Origin: Chara braunii | Lineage: Eukaryota; Streptophyta; Charophyceae; Charales; Characeae | NCBI GenBank assembly: GCA_003427395.1 | Contig: BFEA01000738.1 | Span: 104,391-131,965, forward strand | DNA length: 27,575 bases | Direction: 5' to 3' | In this document: positions 1-9,107 of the stretch, piece after piece | Layout: each line of letters starts with the position of its first letter | Numbering within the stretch: position 1 is the first letter of the stretch | Notes under the pieces: model-generated | The model's database searches: none | What the model was told of the DNA's origin: nothing | What the model saw: only the letters and a program-made list of their open reading frames with translations | Made by a program: the position numbers and the translations under genes

Positions 1-162
1 CATCAGGGTCCGACAAAACGATATGGATTCAAATGTTGTTGTTCCACTGTTTTGTGATAAATATTTGAAATGTGAGTTTGCTCCCTCTTATTTATTTCCC
101 TGACGTCGTCATACGTTGACGTGATTTTCTTGTTGTACAGTTTCCTTGTGAATCGTCTTCAA

Positions 163-1113
163 ATGGCTGTCCAATCCGTCCACTGTGTCACGCCACCGCC
201 ACTGTCACGACAACACGAAGAAAATGATGTTCGAGAACGTAGTTCTTGTGACAGCAGCCCGGAAGCTCCCTCTGATCGGCATTGCGGTTTGAAAAGGGAG
301 TTCTCAATGTTGACCCCAACGAATCATTCAGGCTCGTCTACGACGTCCGCCCGGCGTCGTTTTGTTCGCTTTACCGACGTTTCTGACGGTCAGCGCGTAT
401 CTACAATGCTAATCCCCGGTAGTGAGGGTGTTCGGGATCTCGAGACGTTTCCCGGTGGGTGGATGTTTGTGGACACAGATTTTTGTGGTGTGTCTGAAAC
501 GACTGGATCAGATCTCGTGCGGACAGCGGGTAGACTGTCAGAAAACATTGAACTTACCCAACCCCTAGCATTTGGCTACAGTCGGTCGTTGGTGGACACA
601 GACTTCTGCGGTACGCCCGATAGAAACGAATCTGATCGGGAACAGTGCGGTGCATTTGGTAGAAACGGGTATGATAGGGACCAGGCAACGGTACGTGCGT
701 GTGAAAGTGCGAAGATAGGTAAGAGAATTGCATGTGAAGCCGGAATAGTTGGCTCTCCGTCGATGACAGCGACGGGTGCAATGGAAAATTAACAAATTGG
801 TTTTGTAGACACAGATTTCTACAGTTCATCGGAATCCTCCTAATCTGATTTGCCGAGAACCGCTCGCACGGACAGATTGAAACTCCTAGGTGCAGCGCAT
901 AGGTCCCCGACCAAAAGCCAACCTGGAACTCCCGAAGCAGTCCTTCAAGTTTTGTCTCATCCCCTACCCGGAGAAACGAGAAGATATAATCGGAAAAATA
1001 GGCCGGTTAGAAGGTCAGAACATTCGAAGAGGGCCAAATGTCGATTAAATCAAACTAACATTGCGCTCGTCCCGACGTACAATGTTGTAAGAACAAGAGT
1101 CTTCGGGTCTTGA
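163..1113 (+). pseudogene. Broken ORF with three VDTDF repeats, upstream of the DUF7869 gene
   Basis: I do not recognise the family. The first ATG in the frame is at 163; the frame itself opens earlier. The product is rich in Ser, Thr, Arg and Asp and looks disordered. A short motif recurs three times in one frame: VDTDFCG at 469-489, VDTDFCG at 592-612 and VDTDFYS at 805-825. Two TAA stops (790 and 841) interrupt the frame, but it stays open on both sides to TGA 1111. The third motif copy lies between the two stops, so the original protein extended past 790. The DUF7869 frame begins in another register near 1059, so this could be the low-complexity N-terminus of that same gene (one frameshift or intron between 843 and 1059) or a separate accessory gene. 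The coding nature rests on the repeated motif alone. Confidence 0.45.
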
Positions 1114-3356
1114 CCATTGACGATATCAAACCGGTGCGCGAAGCCTATTTTGAAATGTCCCTCGAAAGGAGGATCGAGTGGTGGATGCAAACCCTCGACA
1201 ATTTCACTATCCTCGACGGCGGTCTGGAAAGAGTCCAACCAGTGCAGTGCAAACGCAGTGTGTGCATCGCCGGTTGGTGCAAAATAATAGGGATATGTCG
1301 AAACACATTTCGTCGTTATAGCAAGTGCAAGGCGGACGGGGTCGTCCGTGGCCGTCATGGTCGATGGGGATTGTTGAACCCGAGACTGGAGTATGTGAGC
1401 ATGCTGGTTCGTGTGACAAGGTTCGTGGAAGAACATGGAGATGCTATGCCTAACGAAATGGTTGTGAGGGAGACCTCACAACAACCCAAAGTTAGGCTCC
1501 CTGCTTATTTCACGAAGCTCCTTGTATACGAATCTATCAAGGCGGACTTGGAAGCGGCGGGTCAGACCGTCGTTTCGAAGCAAGTCTTCTACTCCATATG
1601 GAGAAAGTACTTGTGGCATGCCAACCTTGCCAAGTCCAACTCGTTCACAAAGTGTGGCGAGTACGTCCGCCTTAGATAGGCCAGAGACAACGCCTTCCTC
1701 CTTCGTGACCGTAGGGATTTCGATGAAAAGCACCGCAAACACCAACTAGATCAGGTCGCTCACCGTGCGGATTACGCTGACTTGAAACTTTGTTCCATTC
1801 TTAACCCCGCGGAATACCTCTGCCTTATAGTGGATGGAATGGCTCAGAAAAAGACAACCATTCCTCACATCGGCGTGTATAATTACTCCAAGGATCATCG
1901 ACACGACATGATGGTGAAAACGAACCTGATCGCGGTCGTAGCTCACGGCTGGAAACCGTCCATTTATGTGTACACGTATTTGCCTTTCTATGCGCACGGT
2001 TCCGATGGCACCATGACGTGCGTTATGCGGACTCTATGTGAGTTGCAGGCGTCGGGACAGAAATGGCCACGCCACCTCCGCATCCAGGCGGACAATTGCT
2101 GGANGGAAAACAAAAANCAATACCTTATNTGTTTGGCCTCTCTTCTGNTGAAATTCGGGATTTTCNAAGATGTNGAAGNNGGGTTCATGCTCGTTGGCCA
2201 CACGCATACCGACATAGACGCGNCTTTAAGTGTTTTCTCGAAAAAACTGAAGGACAACGATGCTTACACCATGAAGCAGTTGTTCTCGCTTATCGAGTCG
2301 TCGCACAAGATACCGCCGAAGTGCATTGAGCTCGATCACATTGCCGATTGGCGCCGGGTAGTGGATCGATACGTCGATAGAACCATCCTCAGCGTATCGA
2401 AACCACACCTCTTCAAATTCTTCATGCGTGACGGTAGTCCCGTCATGGTGTACAAGAAGTACTGTACCGATGCGGAATGGATGCCTGAAGGCAGACCAGT
2501 TCACTGGTTCCCTGTTGTCGATGGCCAGTATGCAGGCCCTGCCTCCCCTCTACAGCCATGTGTTATTCCCCGTGTCGTTAAAGACGATTTTCGGATGGCT
2601 CGTGACAGTGTCCAAAAATTTGTGGACGTCCTCGAACAGCATAGACACATGTGGCAGACATATAGGAAGGAGGAGGTCGACAAGCGGGAGGATGCTTTGT
2701 ATTACTGGAAAGCCATCTTCGTCGAGGCGGACGACATGATCCAAAAGCAAAAGAAGAAGGAGACGGAAGAGGGTGAGGAAAAGGATGTCCTCGGGGCGGA
2801 CGACCCGGAGATCTACCCGCACGCCTTCTAGCCACAACCAGTCGAAACTGTGGACAAAGTTCAAGAAGCCGATCCTCCTTCGCCAGATGCTTGGCTTATA
2901 TATGTAGGACCGAGGGCGGGCCGTCCAAAAGTGGACTTCGACCCTCGGCGCCATATAAACAAAGGTGATTTTCTGATTGTTAGGGCGCCTGATGAGGAAC
3001 TGTCTCAAGGTGTCCCGTTCCGGGTTGGCGGAGCACAGTCTGAGGTTGTGGACGATCGTTCCTCACCTCATTTCGGTTGTTTACGTATACAGTGATGGGT
3101 GCCTACAGGTCACTCGTCCGATCTTCGCGAAAGGTACTCCGGCGCTTGGACGAAGAGGTGGAAACTTTCCACTTCGGACGAGGAACAATGGCAACGCGCC
3201 GAAACCGTGGCTTATTTTTGGAGAAAACCTTTTCGCAAAGAGACGGATGAGAGTAAATTTGTGACAGGCCTTGCAATACCGACATCCGTTTGCGAGAAAG
3301 CGCTTGTGGCCTTGGGGGACGGCTGTCTTTCCGGTCCGTCCGACGTGCCCGTTTAG
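1059..3356 (+). pseudogene. DUF7869-type putative transposase, three in-frame stops
   Basis: One reading frame runs about 765 codons, interrupted only by TAG 1677, TAG 2829 and TGA 3093, with no frameshift. Domains in order: Cys pair CPDV..QCC-type start (about 1062-1094); a VCIAGWCKIIGI segment (about 1260-1300) typical of the N-terminal half of this family; NSFTKCGEYV (about 1640-1665), where a second Cys usually present is Tyr; LIVDGMAQKK with Asp at 1833; ADNCWxENK with Asp-Asn at 2091-2096; and GHTHTDID at 2196-2219. These acidic and His motifs are the hallmark of DUF7869, which I infer to be an RNase H-like integrase/transposase; its biochemistry is not established. The C-terminal part (KGDFLIV, then WVPTG after the 3093 stop, where Trp is the likely ancestral residue) resumes in the same frame to TAG 3354. 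Nine N bases fall inside the core. It is probably non-functional, and a mobile-element origin is likely. Confidence 0.85.
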
Positions 3357-3446
3357 ATAAATGCGAACTGATTCGGATTTGGTAGCTACGGACTCCACTA
3401 AGATAATGGCGAGACGTGAACTGCGAACTAATTCCGGTTTCTTGTC

Positions 3447-3456
3447 CTGCAGGATG
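3447..3456 (+). promoter_or_regulatory. Acceptor-like TGCAG|G directly before start ATG 3454
   Basis: A pyrimidine-rich stretch (ggtttcttgtcctgcag) ends in CAG, followed by G and then ATG 3454. The same arrangement precedes the paralogous gene at 4854 and the gene at 5968. It resembles a 3' splice site that would place the start codon one base into an exon, either through a 5'-UTR intron or spliced-leader trans-splicing. It supports choosing ATG 3454 over the upstream ATG at 3361. Confidence 0.5.
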
Positions 3457-4347
3457 CATGACGACGACACACCATCGTGCGACATTGTATATGAGACAAC
3501 GTCCTACGAAACCTCGTCGTACGCGAGCGAGTATTCCTTTTCGATCGAGAATGTGGACACGGAACTTATCATCATGAACAAATGCATTTGGGCACAACAA
3601 ACGCTCAGTCTTGACAACGATTATCTACATATCGAAGCTGGGGTCGGCCTCGACGGTTACATTGCACCCAAAACACGTGTTGTTGATGGACAAACTACAA
3701 TAGTTCGTGATAGAGGATCAAATATGTGGTACCTCTATTAGAGTTTAGCAGAAGTTCAACTTTTGGAAGTTTCATCCAGTCAGGAGGAGAAGATGGACGT
3801 CGAGGATATGGTAGATGACAGGGAGTCGCTGCGCTTCGAACAAGAGTGGGGTTATATGAACGAGCAGCATGCCAAACTTTGCGCATGGTACTGCATCGGG
3901 AAGCTGCAGTTGCGTTTTCCTGTGATCATAGACTACCATGGCCGAGTTCGTCTGTTCAACCGTGGCACCCCTGTGCTGACTCTTTTCATGGCGGCCAAGC
4001 TTTGTGGTAAGCAAATGAGAGCTTTCTTCCTTGTGAGGGAAGACTTTCGCGAGCCCGCGTCCGTTGGTGCTCTCGAGCGCTTCCGTCAACGATTCGAAAT
4101 AGATCCTTCGCTCGCAAAAGAGTTGAATCAAAGGGTTGATTGTTTGGTGCATACCCAACTTCACTTCCTTTTCGGATTGTGTGACGACATATTATTCACG
4201 TTGGAACACAAGGACAACTGCAATGACAACACTCTACGAAAAGTTTCGCATCACCGTTCGGGTGTCCAAACATTGGAATTCGTAGGGGGTAGGCGAAGAC
4301 AAATCTACGACTATCCTTACTGTGAGGATGGACACCAGTCGCCATGA
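3454..4347 (+). pseudogene. Unrecognised tandem family 1, copy 1 (one in-frame stop)
   Basis: No family recognised. One frame runs from ATG 3454 to TGA 4345, about 297 codons, with a single internal TAG at 3739. An acidic Ser/Thr-rich N-terminus is followed by a conserved block (IW...DNDYLHIE..., then RGSNMWYLY ending at 3738). After the stop come an acidic segment, then VIIDYHGRVRLFNRGTPVLT, MRAFFLVREDF, QRVDCLVHTQLHFLFGLCDD and a C-terminal YPYCEDGH. All of these blocks recur in copy 2 (4854-5751), so the part after the stop belonged to the same gene. The start sits right after a TGCAG acceptor-like motif and only about 100 bases after the end of the DUF7869 frame. It could be transposon cargo or a host multigene family. 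The YCxxGH tail could bind metal, but that is speculation. Confidence 0.65.
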
Positions 4348-4362
4348 CCTGCTATGTGAGAC

Positions 4363-4853
4363 AACTCCGAGTTAGTTCGCGCTTTGCTGCTGTACTCATA
4401 GGACGACCTCGCCGTTCATCGACGCCATCGTTACAGGACTTGCGCTGATTAAGAGAGTAGTCTGGCCGTTCCACCCAATAATAGAGTAGTCTGACCGTTC
4501 CACATGAACGACGTGTTGGAGATGAGTCGAAGTTGAGCGGCGGTTGCAGGACTTGTACTCAGTTGCGAAGTGCGAATCTATTGTCATTTATTTTCCAATC
4601 GTCGGCAGCGGTTGCAGAATTTGCGCTGATTTGCGAAGTGCGAATCTATTCTCACTTATCGACCCACATGAATGACGTATAGAAAATAAGTCGGCATTAG
4701 ACGGCGGTTAGAATATTTGCGCTCTCTTGCGATGTGCGAACCAAATATCAATTATCAAACCCTTTCGTGCATATAACATTCCTTGAATTTTTGCTCATGC
4801 ACTTGCAAGAATCGCAACTGACGCGCTTCCTTGCGTTTCTCCGCTGATGCAGG
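4363..4853 (+). repeat. Intergenic spacer with degenerate tandem repeats
   Basis: There is no gene. AGAGTAGTCTGRCCGTTCCAC occurs twice (about 4454 and 4483). A longer degenerate unit (ATGAAcGACGT..GCGGTTGCAGgACTTG..TTGCGAAGTGCGAATCTATT..) occurs at about 4503-4590, 4600-4665 and 4668-4760. A degenerate copy of the 22-bp palindrome seen elsewhere (4363-4384) follows the stop of copy 1. The spacer ends in the acceptor-like CTGATGCAG|G before ATG 4854. It probably holds the 3' end of copy 1 and the 5' leader or promoter of copy 2. Confidence 0.5.
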
Positions 4854-4856
4854 ATG
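4847..4856 (+). promoter_or_regulatory. Acceptor-like TGCAG|G directly before start ATG 4854
   Basis: A Y-rich tract (cgcttccttgcgtttctccgctgatgcag) ends one base before ATG 4854. It matches the motif and spacing at 3447 and 5961, so it is probably a 3' splice or trans-splice acceptor that fixes the start codon. Confidence 0.5.
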
Positions 4857-5751
4857 GATAACGGGACTTCGTCGCAGAGTACAAAGTCCTCAGCGTCGGA
4901 TTTCGATCTAATCATTTTGTCGAAGAACATTTGGGAAGACATTGGACGCTCTGGTCTGGACCGTGACTACCTGCACCTCGAAGATGATGTTGCCTCGGAC
5001 GGGGAAATCCCTTCGTGGCAAATTGCTGAAGAAGGACAACTTCGGATTTGCCGTGATGTAGGGTCGAACTTTTGGTACCTGTACACTCTGATGAAGGATG
5101 TACAGGCATACCCTATCAGGTTGGAGTCACTTCTGAAGAGGGAACCCGTTGAAGAGGAACCCGTCCAAACTTCTAAGATGGTTGAAGCATGACACATTTA
5201 TGTGAGAAACTAAAGTGGGCGTCGTTGGACAAGTTGCATCAAAAACTGTGTGCCTGGTCTTGCCTCGGCCAACCGACGAAGTCGGCGCCGGTGATCATAG
5301 ACTACTTCGGTCGAGCGAGGGTGTGCAATTGAGGCACCACCGTCGTGACGCTCTTCACTGCCGTGAAGGTGGATGGTCGACGAATGAGAGCTCTTTTTCT
5401 CACAAGGGAGGAATTTCACAGTGTCAAGCTCACTTCTTTTCAAGCGTTTCACACATCCGGCCATACTGGTTCCCTTACACGGTTCAAAAACAGGCTCGCC
5501 ATAGATCAAGCACTCAAAGATGAGCTGCATTTGCGGGTCGACTGTTTGGTGCACCAACAACTTCACTACCTCTTCGATAGTTGCGACGAAATAAATTTCA
5601 CAGTCGAACATAGGGACAACGAAATTGCGATTTGTTTACCGCCATCTGGATTATTCAGCCTCCGAATCTCAGGAAGTGACTCTGCGCAACGGGAAGACGA
5701 GATATGTGTGTAACTGCCCTTACTGCGATGCTGGACATCTACATCTTCACT
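4854..5751 (+). pseudogene. Unrecognised tandem family 1, copy 2 (one stop, two frameshifts)
   Basis: Tandem paralog of 3454-4347. The first piece (4854-5192, 112 codons) contains IWEDIGRSGLDRDYLHLE and VGSNFWYLY, aligning with copy 1. It then loses frame near 5193. The second piece continues in another register from about 5215: WASLDKLHQKLCAWSCLG, VIIDYFGRARVCN, TGA 5330, GTTVVTLFTAVKVDG, MRALFLTREEF, RVDCLVHQQLHYLF. At the TGA, copy 1 has an Arg CGT codon, so a CGA-to-TGA transition is a likely cause. A second frameshift near 5640-5700 moves the C-terminus to the register that reads NGKTRYVCNCPYCDAGH and ends at TAG about 5749. Having two copies lets the ancestral layout be inferred: N-terminal acidic region, WYLY block, FLxREDF block, HxLFxxCD block, CPYC/GH tail. 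Function unknown; this copy is clearly dead. Confidence 0.65.
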
Positions 5752-5960
5752 AGCGGCGTTCTGAATTAGTTGCTTCATCTTTTCTCTAGTGCGAATAGAC
5801 TCGCACTATCCTTACAGCCCGTCCCCTTCGGTGTACCCCGTTGCATGACAAACTGACTATCTAATTACGAGTTCATTCGCACTTTGTCAACATCAGACGG
5901 TCTCAACTTCGCCGTTTACCCATCTCTCCGTATATGACAATGACGTTGTTCTTTTTTCTA

Positions 5961-5970
5961 ATGCAGGATG
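5961..5970 (+). promoter_or_regulatory. Acceptor-like CTAATGCAG|G directly before start ATG 5968
   Basis: The tract ttgttcttttttctaatgcag is followed by G and then ATG 5968. The CTAAT could act as a very close branch point. The same TGCAG|GATG junction occurs at 3447 and 4847, although the 5968 protein is not obviously related to family 1. Confidence 0.5.
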
Positions 5971-6486
5971 TCGTCTAGAAGTTTCAGTGGGACGGTCGTT
6001 GTCAGAGACCTGGGCTACTGCGAAAGTCTGCGAAGTGCAGTTGTTGCCGCTACTGAGAACATTTATGGTTTAGAGTGGTTTGGCAACATTGGGTTTCCCA
6101 GATACCGCTACCTTTCGGTCCCCAAAGACGTTCGCGCTCGTGTCCAGCCGTCTGTTTCGCCCCCGCCTATCCCAGCTTTTCAGTACATTGTGATGGCCAC
6201 GCTACGCGACAGGCCCGTCTTCAGAATTGATTTCTACATTGCGTCCGAAGGGGAGTTGAGAAGCTGTTTGTATTATTCGTACGTAAACAACACATCTTTC
6301 GATAGAATGCCAGAAGGTTGTGAGCCTGCCATTACGTTTTTCTTATCGATCTTCATCATGCATATCGCCTTGTGCTGGGATGAAGAATTCTTCCTTGTAT
6401 CCGGCGTGACAGAAAATGATGACAGTCCCCCATTCTGGGGAGACCGTTGTCCGTTCCAAATCCGTCACTGGAGCAATTTGAATTGA
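5968..6486 (+). CDS. Hypothetical 172-aa protein with a hydrophobic C-terminal segment
   Basis: Not recognised. The ORF is intact from ATG 5968, directly after an acceptor-like CTAATGCAG|G, to TGA 6484. The sequence begins MSSRSFSGTVVVRD and contains LEWFGNIGFPRYRYLSVP and a Pro-rich PSVSPPPIPAF segment. Near residues 128-145 there is a hydrophobic run (AITFFLSIFIMHIALCW) that could be buried or membrane-embedded. The last part (LCWDEEFFLVSGVTEND) weakly recalls LFGLCDDILFTLEHKDN of family 1, so distant homology is possible but not shown. The frame stays open beyond the TGA for a further 52 codons, so the annotated end may be a premature stop. It sits about 215 bases after family 1 copy 2 on the same strand. 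Confidence 0.5.
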   Translation: MSSRSFSGTVVVRDLGYCESLRSAVVAATENIYGLEWFGNIGFPRYRYLSVPKDVRARVQPSVSPPPIPAFQYIVMATLRDRPVFRIDFYIASEGELRSCLYYSYVNNTSFDRMPEGCEPAITFFLSIFIMHIALCWDEEFFLVSGVTENDDSPPFWGDRCPFQIRHWSNLN

Positions 6487-6645
6487 GTATTAAGAGATTT
6501 ACTCATGCGCGACTTGCCAAATATCGAAGCAGATCTTGAGGCCCGAATTCCCGAACCAAGTCCTTTTAATCGAGTTCAACATAGACGAGCGCAACGCCGA
6601 CGATCGCGGGAGGCTACTCGAAGACTGAACATGCTGCTACCATGA
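6487..6645 (+). other. In-frame continuation beyond TGA 6484, Arg-rich
   Basis: In the frame of the preceding gene, the sequence after TGA 6484 reads VLRDLLMRDLPNIEADLEAR, then PEPSPFNRV and a basic helix-like tail (HRRAQRRRSREATRRLN), ending at TGA 6643. The composition is protein-like. It is either the original C-terminus cut off by a nonsense mutation or a separate 46-codon ORF starting at ATG 6505. Confidence 0.35.
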
Positions 6646-6892
6646 AGATCGTACTAACTCTTTTCACCCGACGCATGCTACGAAGATACTCATCGTCTCA
6701 GGGTATTCAGATTCTATATGCGAATAGACTCCCATTTATCACCTCACTCCTTTTGCAGTGGGTCCGACCCTATCACGTTGTGGACGTCATGTCGGGCTTG
6801 GATGAGCTTCTGTCTGGGACTTGTGTAGGCAGGTGAACATCGTGTCGGGTTTGGATGACCTTTTGTCTAATGCAGGACTTGGGCACGAATTA

Positions 6893-6980
6893 GCGTTCGT
6901 GTAGGTCTTCGGCTCGAATCAGCGTTCGTGTAGATCTTCGGCTCGAATCAGCGTTCGTGTAGGTCTTCGACAAGTTCGTA
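6893..6980 (+). repeat. 29-bp minisatellite, three units
   Basis: GCGTTCGTGTAGRTCTTCG recurs at 6893, 6922 and 6951, giving a 29-bp period with the linker GCTCGAATCA. Related single units recur at about 7240 and 7270 at the head of the second 318-bp repeat. No coding frame is supported. Confidence 0.75.
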
Positions 6981-7547
6981 TTAGAGGTAGGGTTTGTTTC
7001 ATGTGTAATGCAGGACTTTTCGGCTTGTGGCGAAGAGGGGGAGTGATATAGATTGTACGAAAGCGTCTTCTGTAGAAAAGGGCATGTCATGTAGAGCATA
7101 CGACGTGGGCTGGAATAATTTTTGGAATGCCTACATGTGCCTTAGAACGTGTACTTCAATGATTTTTGGAAAGGCTCCATGTACTTTGTCAATTTTGGAA
7201 AGCTTCCGTGTACTTTGCAATTTTGTTCGGTACGATTCAGCGTTCGTGTAGGTCGTCAGCTTGAATCAACTTTCGTGTAGGTCTTCGACATGTTCGTACT
7301 AGTGGTAGGGTTTGTTTCATGTGTAATGCAGGACTTTTCGGCTTGTGGCGAAGAGGGGGAGTGATATAGACTGTACGGAAGCGTCTTCTGTAAATAAGGG
7401 CATGTCATGTAGACTATACGACGTGGGCTAAAATGATTTTTGGAATGCCTACATGTGCCTTAGAACGTGTCCTTCAATGATTTTTGGAAAGGCTCCATGT
7501 ACTTTGTGAATTTTGAAAAGCTTCCGTGTACTTTGCAATTTTGTATT
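6920..7547 (+). repeat. 318-bp direct tandem duplication
   Basis: Unit 1 (about 6920-7237) and unit 2 (about 7238-7547) align with a constant offset of 318 bases and few substitutions. Shared landmarks include GGGTTTGTTTCATGTGTAAT and GGCGAAGAGGGGGAGTGATA. Each unit contains an acceptor-like TAATGCAG|GAC (7007 and 7325), as seen before genes at 4854 and 5968, but no long ORF follows. It may be a duplicated leader or promoter of a lost gene. Confidence 0.8.
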
Positions 7548-7568
7548 GATTTGTTTTTGAAAACGCCT

Positions 7569-7732
7569 CTGTGTACTTTGCAATTTACCATTGAATGATT
7601 TTTTTGCATTGAATGATTTCTGGAAACTCTCCTTGTGGTGTGCAACTTCACTTTGTACTTTGCAATTCGCCATTGAATGACTTTTTTGCATTGAATGATT
7701 TCTCGAAACTCTCCTTGTGGTGTGCAACTTCA
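7569..7732 (+). repeat. 82-bp direct tandem duplication
   Basis: Units 7569-7650 and 7651-7732 share TGTACTTTGCAATT, CATTGAATGA, TTTTTTGCATTGAATGATTT and CTCCTTGTGGTGTGCAACTT. The TGTACTTTGCAATT word also ends each preceding 318-bp unit, and similar words appear near 12970, so this belongs to a dispersed non-coding family. Confidence 0.75.
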
Positions 7733-8187
7733 CCTTTTAGAAAAACACTAGGCAACTTGAAGGCGATGACAAGAGTTACTTAAAGGAATGGATATGTATC
7801 TTCTACACACAAAGATTTGATGACATTTTCACCGGGTAATATGCAAATGACAAGCTAACGTCCATATAAAATCATCGCACTGATGGTGTGCGCACCTGCT
7901 TCTCCATGTAAGTGCGAGTTCATTCTCACTTTTGGTGTGAACGACGAGCACCCTGCAACTATTTCCCTCTCTCCTTTTCTTCAACTGCACTCTTCATCCA
8001 AGTGCGAGTTCATTCGCACTTTGAATGAACGCATCGCATTTTGCTTCAACTTGACCTTTACGAAAACAACAGGCAACCTGCAAATGTTTCCCTCTCTCCT
8101 TCTCTCCCGACTTCCGCAAACGAATCGCCGGTAAGCACCTGCACATCACGAAACAAGAGCACGTCCCAATTGGAACATCGTCGGGTT
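7733..8187 (+). repeat. Non-coding module with two 22-bp palindromes
   Basis: No gene is seen. The stretch GATGACAAGAGT...CAAATGACAAGCTAACG..ATCGCACTGATGGTGTGCG (about 7765-7892) recurs in diverged form near 13240-13340 and partly near 10070-10130. It leads into palindrome copies at 7910-7931 (one arm mutated) and 8000-8021. The downstream flanks (GTGAACGACGAGCACC) match those at 10190 and 10260. It looks like a dispersed 3'-flanking module. Confidence 0.55.
8000..8021 (+). repeat. 22-bp palindrome copy
   Basis: Arms AAGTGCGA and TCGCACTT flank a short centre. It is one of several dispersed copies. The 10154-10175 copy has perfect 10-bp arms. Confidence 0.7.
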
Positions 8188-8719
8188 CTTGCGAAGTCGA
8201 CTCCCGCATGATGACTACACTGAACAGCGGCACGATGACCGGTCCGCCTCTCCGATGTGGATCTAATGGTGGATTGCATCAATTCTTCTCTCATAGATCC
8301 ACACCGGGGATGGGGGCCGGGATCCGACCACAGTTTGCTTGTAAGACATCAAATGATGTGTCAATATAACCGACATCCAAAACTGCTTGGTGAGCATCTA
8401 GTGCTACGCCAATAAGTTCGAAACACGGTTGCAAAGTCCCCTAAGAATGTTCATTGTCGGTTCCTCACGTCGTCGATTCCCACGTGATGAGAATAATAAA
8501 CAACGGCAGAATGGCGGGTCCCCCTCGTCGGAATGGATCTCACGGTGGATTGCGTCAAATCTGCTTTCAAAGATCCACACCGGATAGAAGGTTCTGCAAT
8601 CAGCCGCTGCTTGTTGGTAAGCATCATATGATGTGTCCATATGATCGACATCCAAAACTGTTTGGTGAGCATCTAGTGCTACGCCAAGCAGTTCTGCCGC
8701 AAGGTCCCCTAAGAATGCT
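8188..8719 (+). repeat. 275-bp direct tandem duplication with possible antisense coding remnant
   Basis: Unit 1 (about 8188-8450) and unit 2 (about 8456-8719) align at an offset near 275. Shared runs include GACATCCAAAACTG, TTGGTGAGCATCTAGTGCTA and CCCCTAAGAATG. On the minus strand both units read a similar peptide: LIGVALDAHQAVLDVGYIDT in unit 1 and LLGVALDAHQTVLDVDHMDT in unit 2, the latter inside a 161-codon minus-strand ORF (8404-8889). Whether this was ever coding is uncertain. Confidence 0.6.
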
Positions 8720-8905
8720 TTTAGCACTAGAGACCTGAGACCGCCGACTGTTTGGCACTTCTTGAAGGTGGTCATTTCAATCGATGCAGAGGGCTCGTGG
8801 TCACTTCCATTGCTTGTATACATGCCCGTGGGTGCTAGGCCTGGCATACATGTAGTGTTGTTTGACACTTCCTTACGGTTCTCTGTCAAATGCTGTTCAA
8901 CTAGA

Positions 8906-8947
8906 GTCTCTCTCTCTCTCTCTCTGTGTCTCTGTCTCTCTCTCTCC
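8906..8947 (+). repeat. (CT)n microsatellite
   Basis: A CT-dinucleotide run, interrupted once by GTGTCTCTG, upstream of the gene at 9148. Confidence 0.9.
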
Positions 8948-9107
8948 TGCCATGCCCGTTGATGTGCCTCTCAGCCGGCTGGGTGCAGTGCGGCCGTGCT
9001 GTGGTGGTCGTGTTCAACAAGACGCCCGTCCTCGGAGTTTCGACGGACGTCCTTGGGGGGCATGGTTATTTTCTTTCCCTGTGAGCTGGGTGAAAGCATT
9101 TGCTTAA

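Noticed and set aside
1050-1436. Minus-strand 128-codon ORF opposite the DUF7869 gene
   Set aside because: It is the complement of conserved DUF7869 coding sequence and shows no domain of its own.
4400-4760. Promoter elements such as TATA boxes in the spacers
   Set aside because: AT-rich words are present but not consistently placed relative to starts, so they cannot be told from chance.
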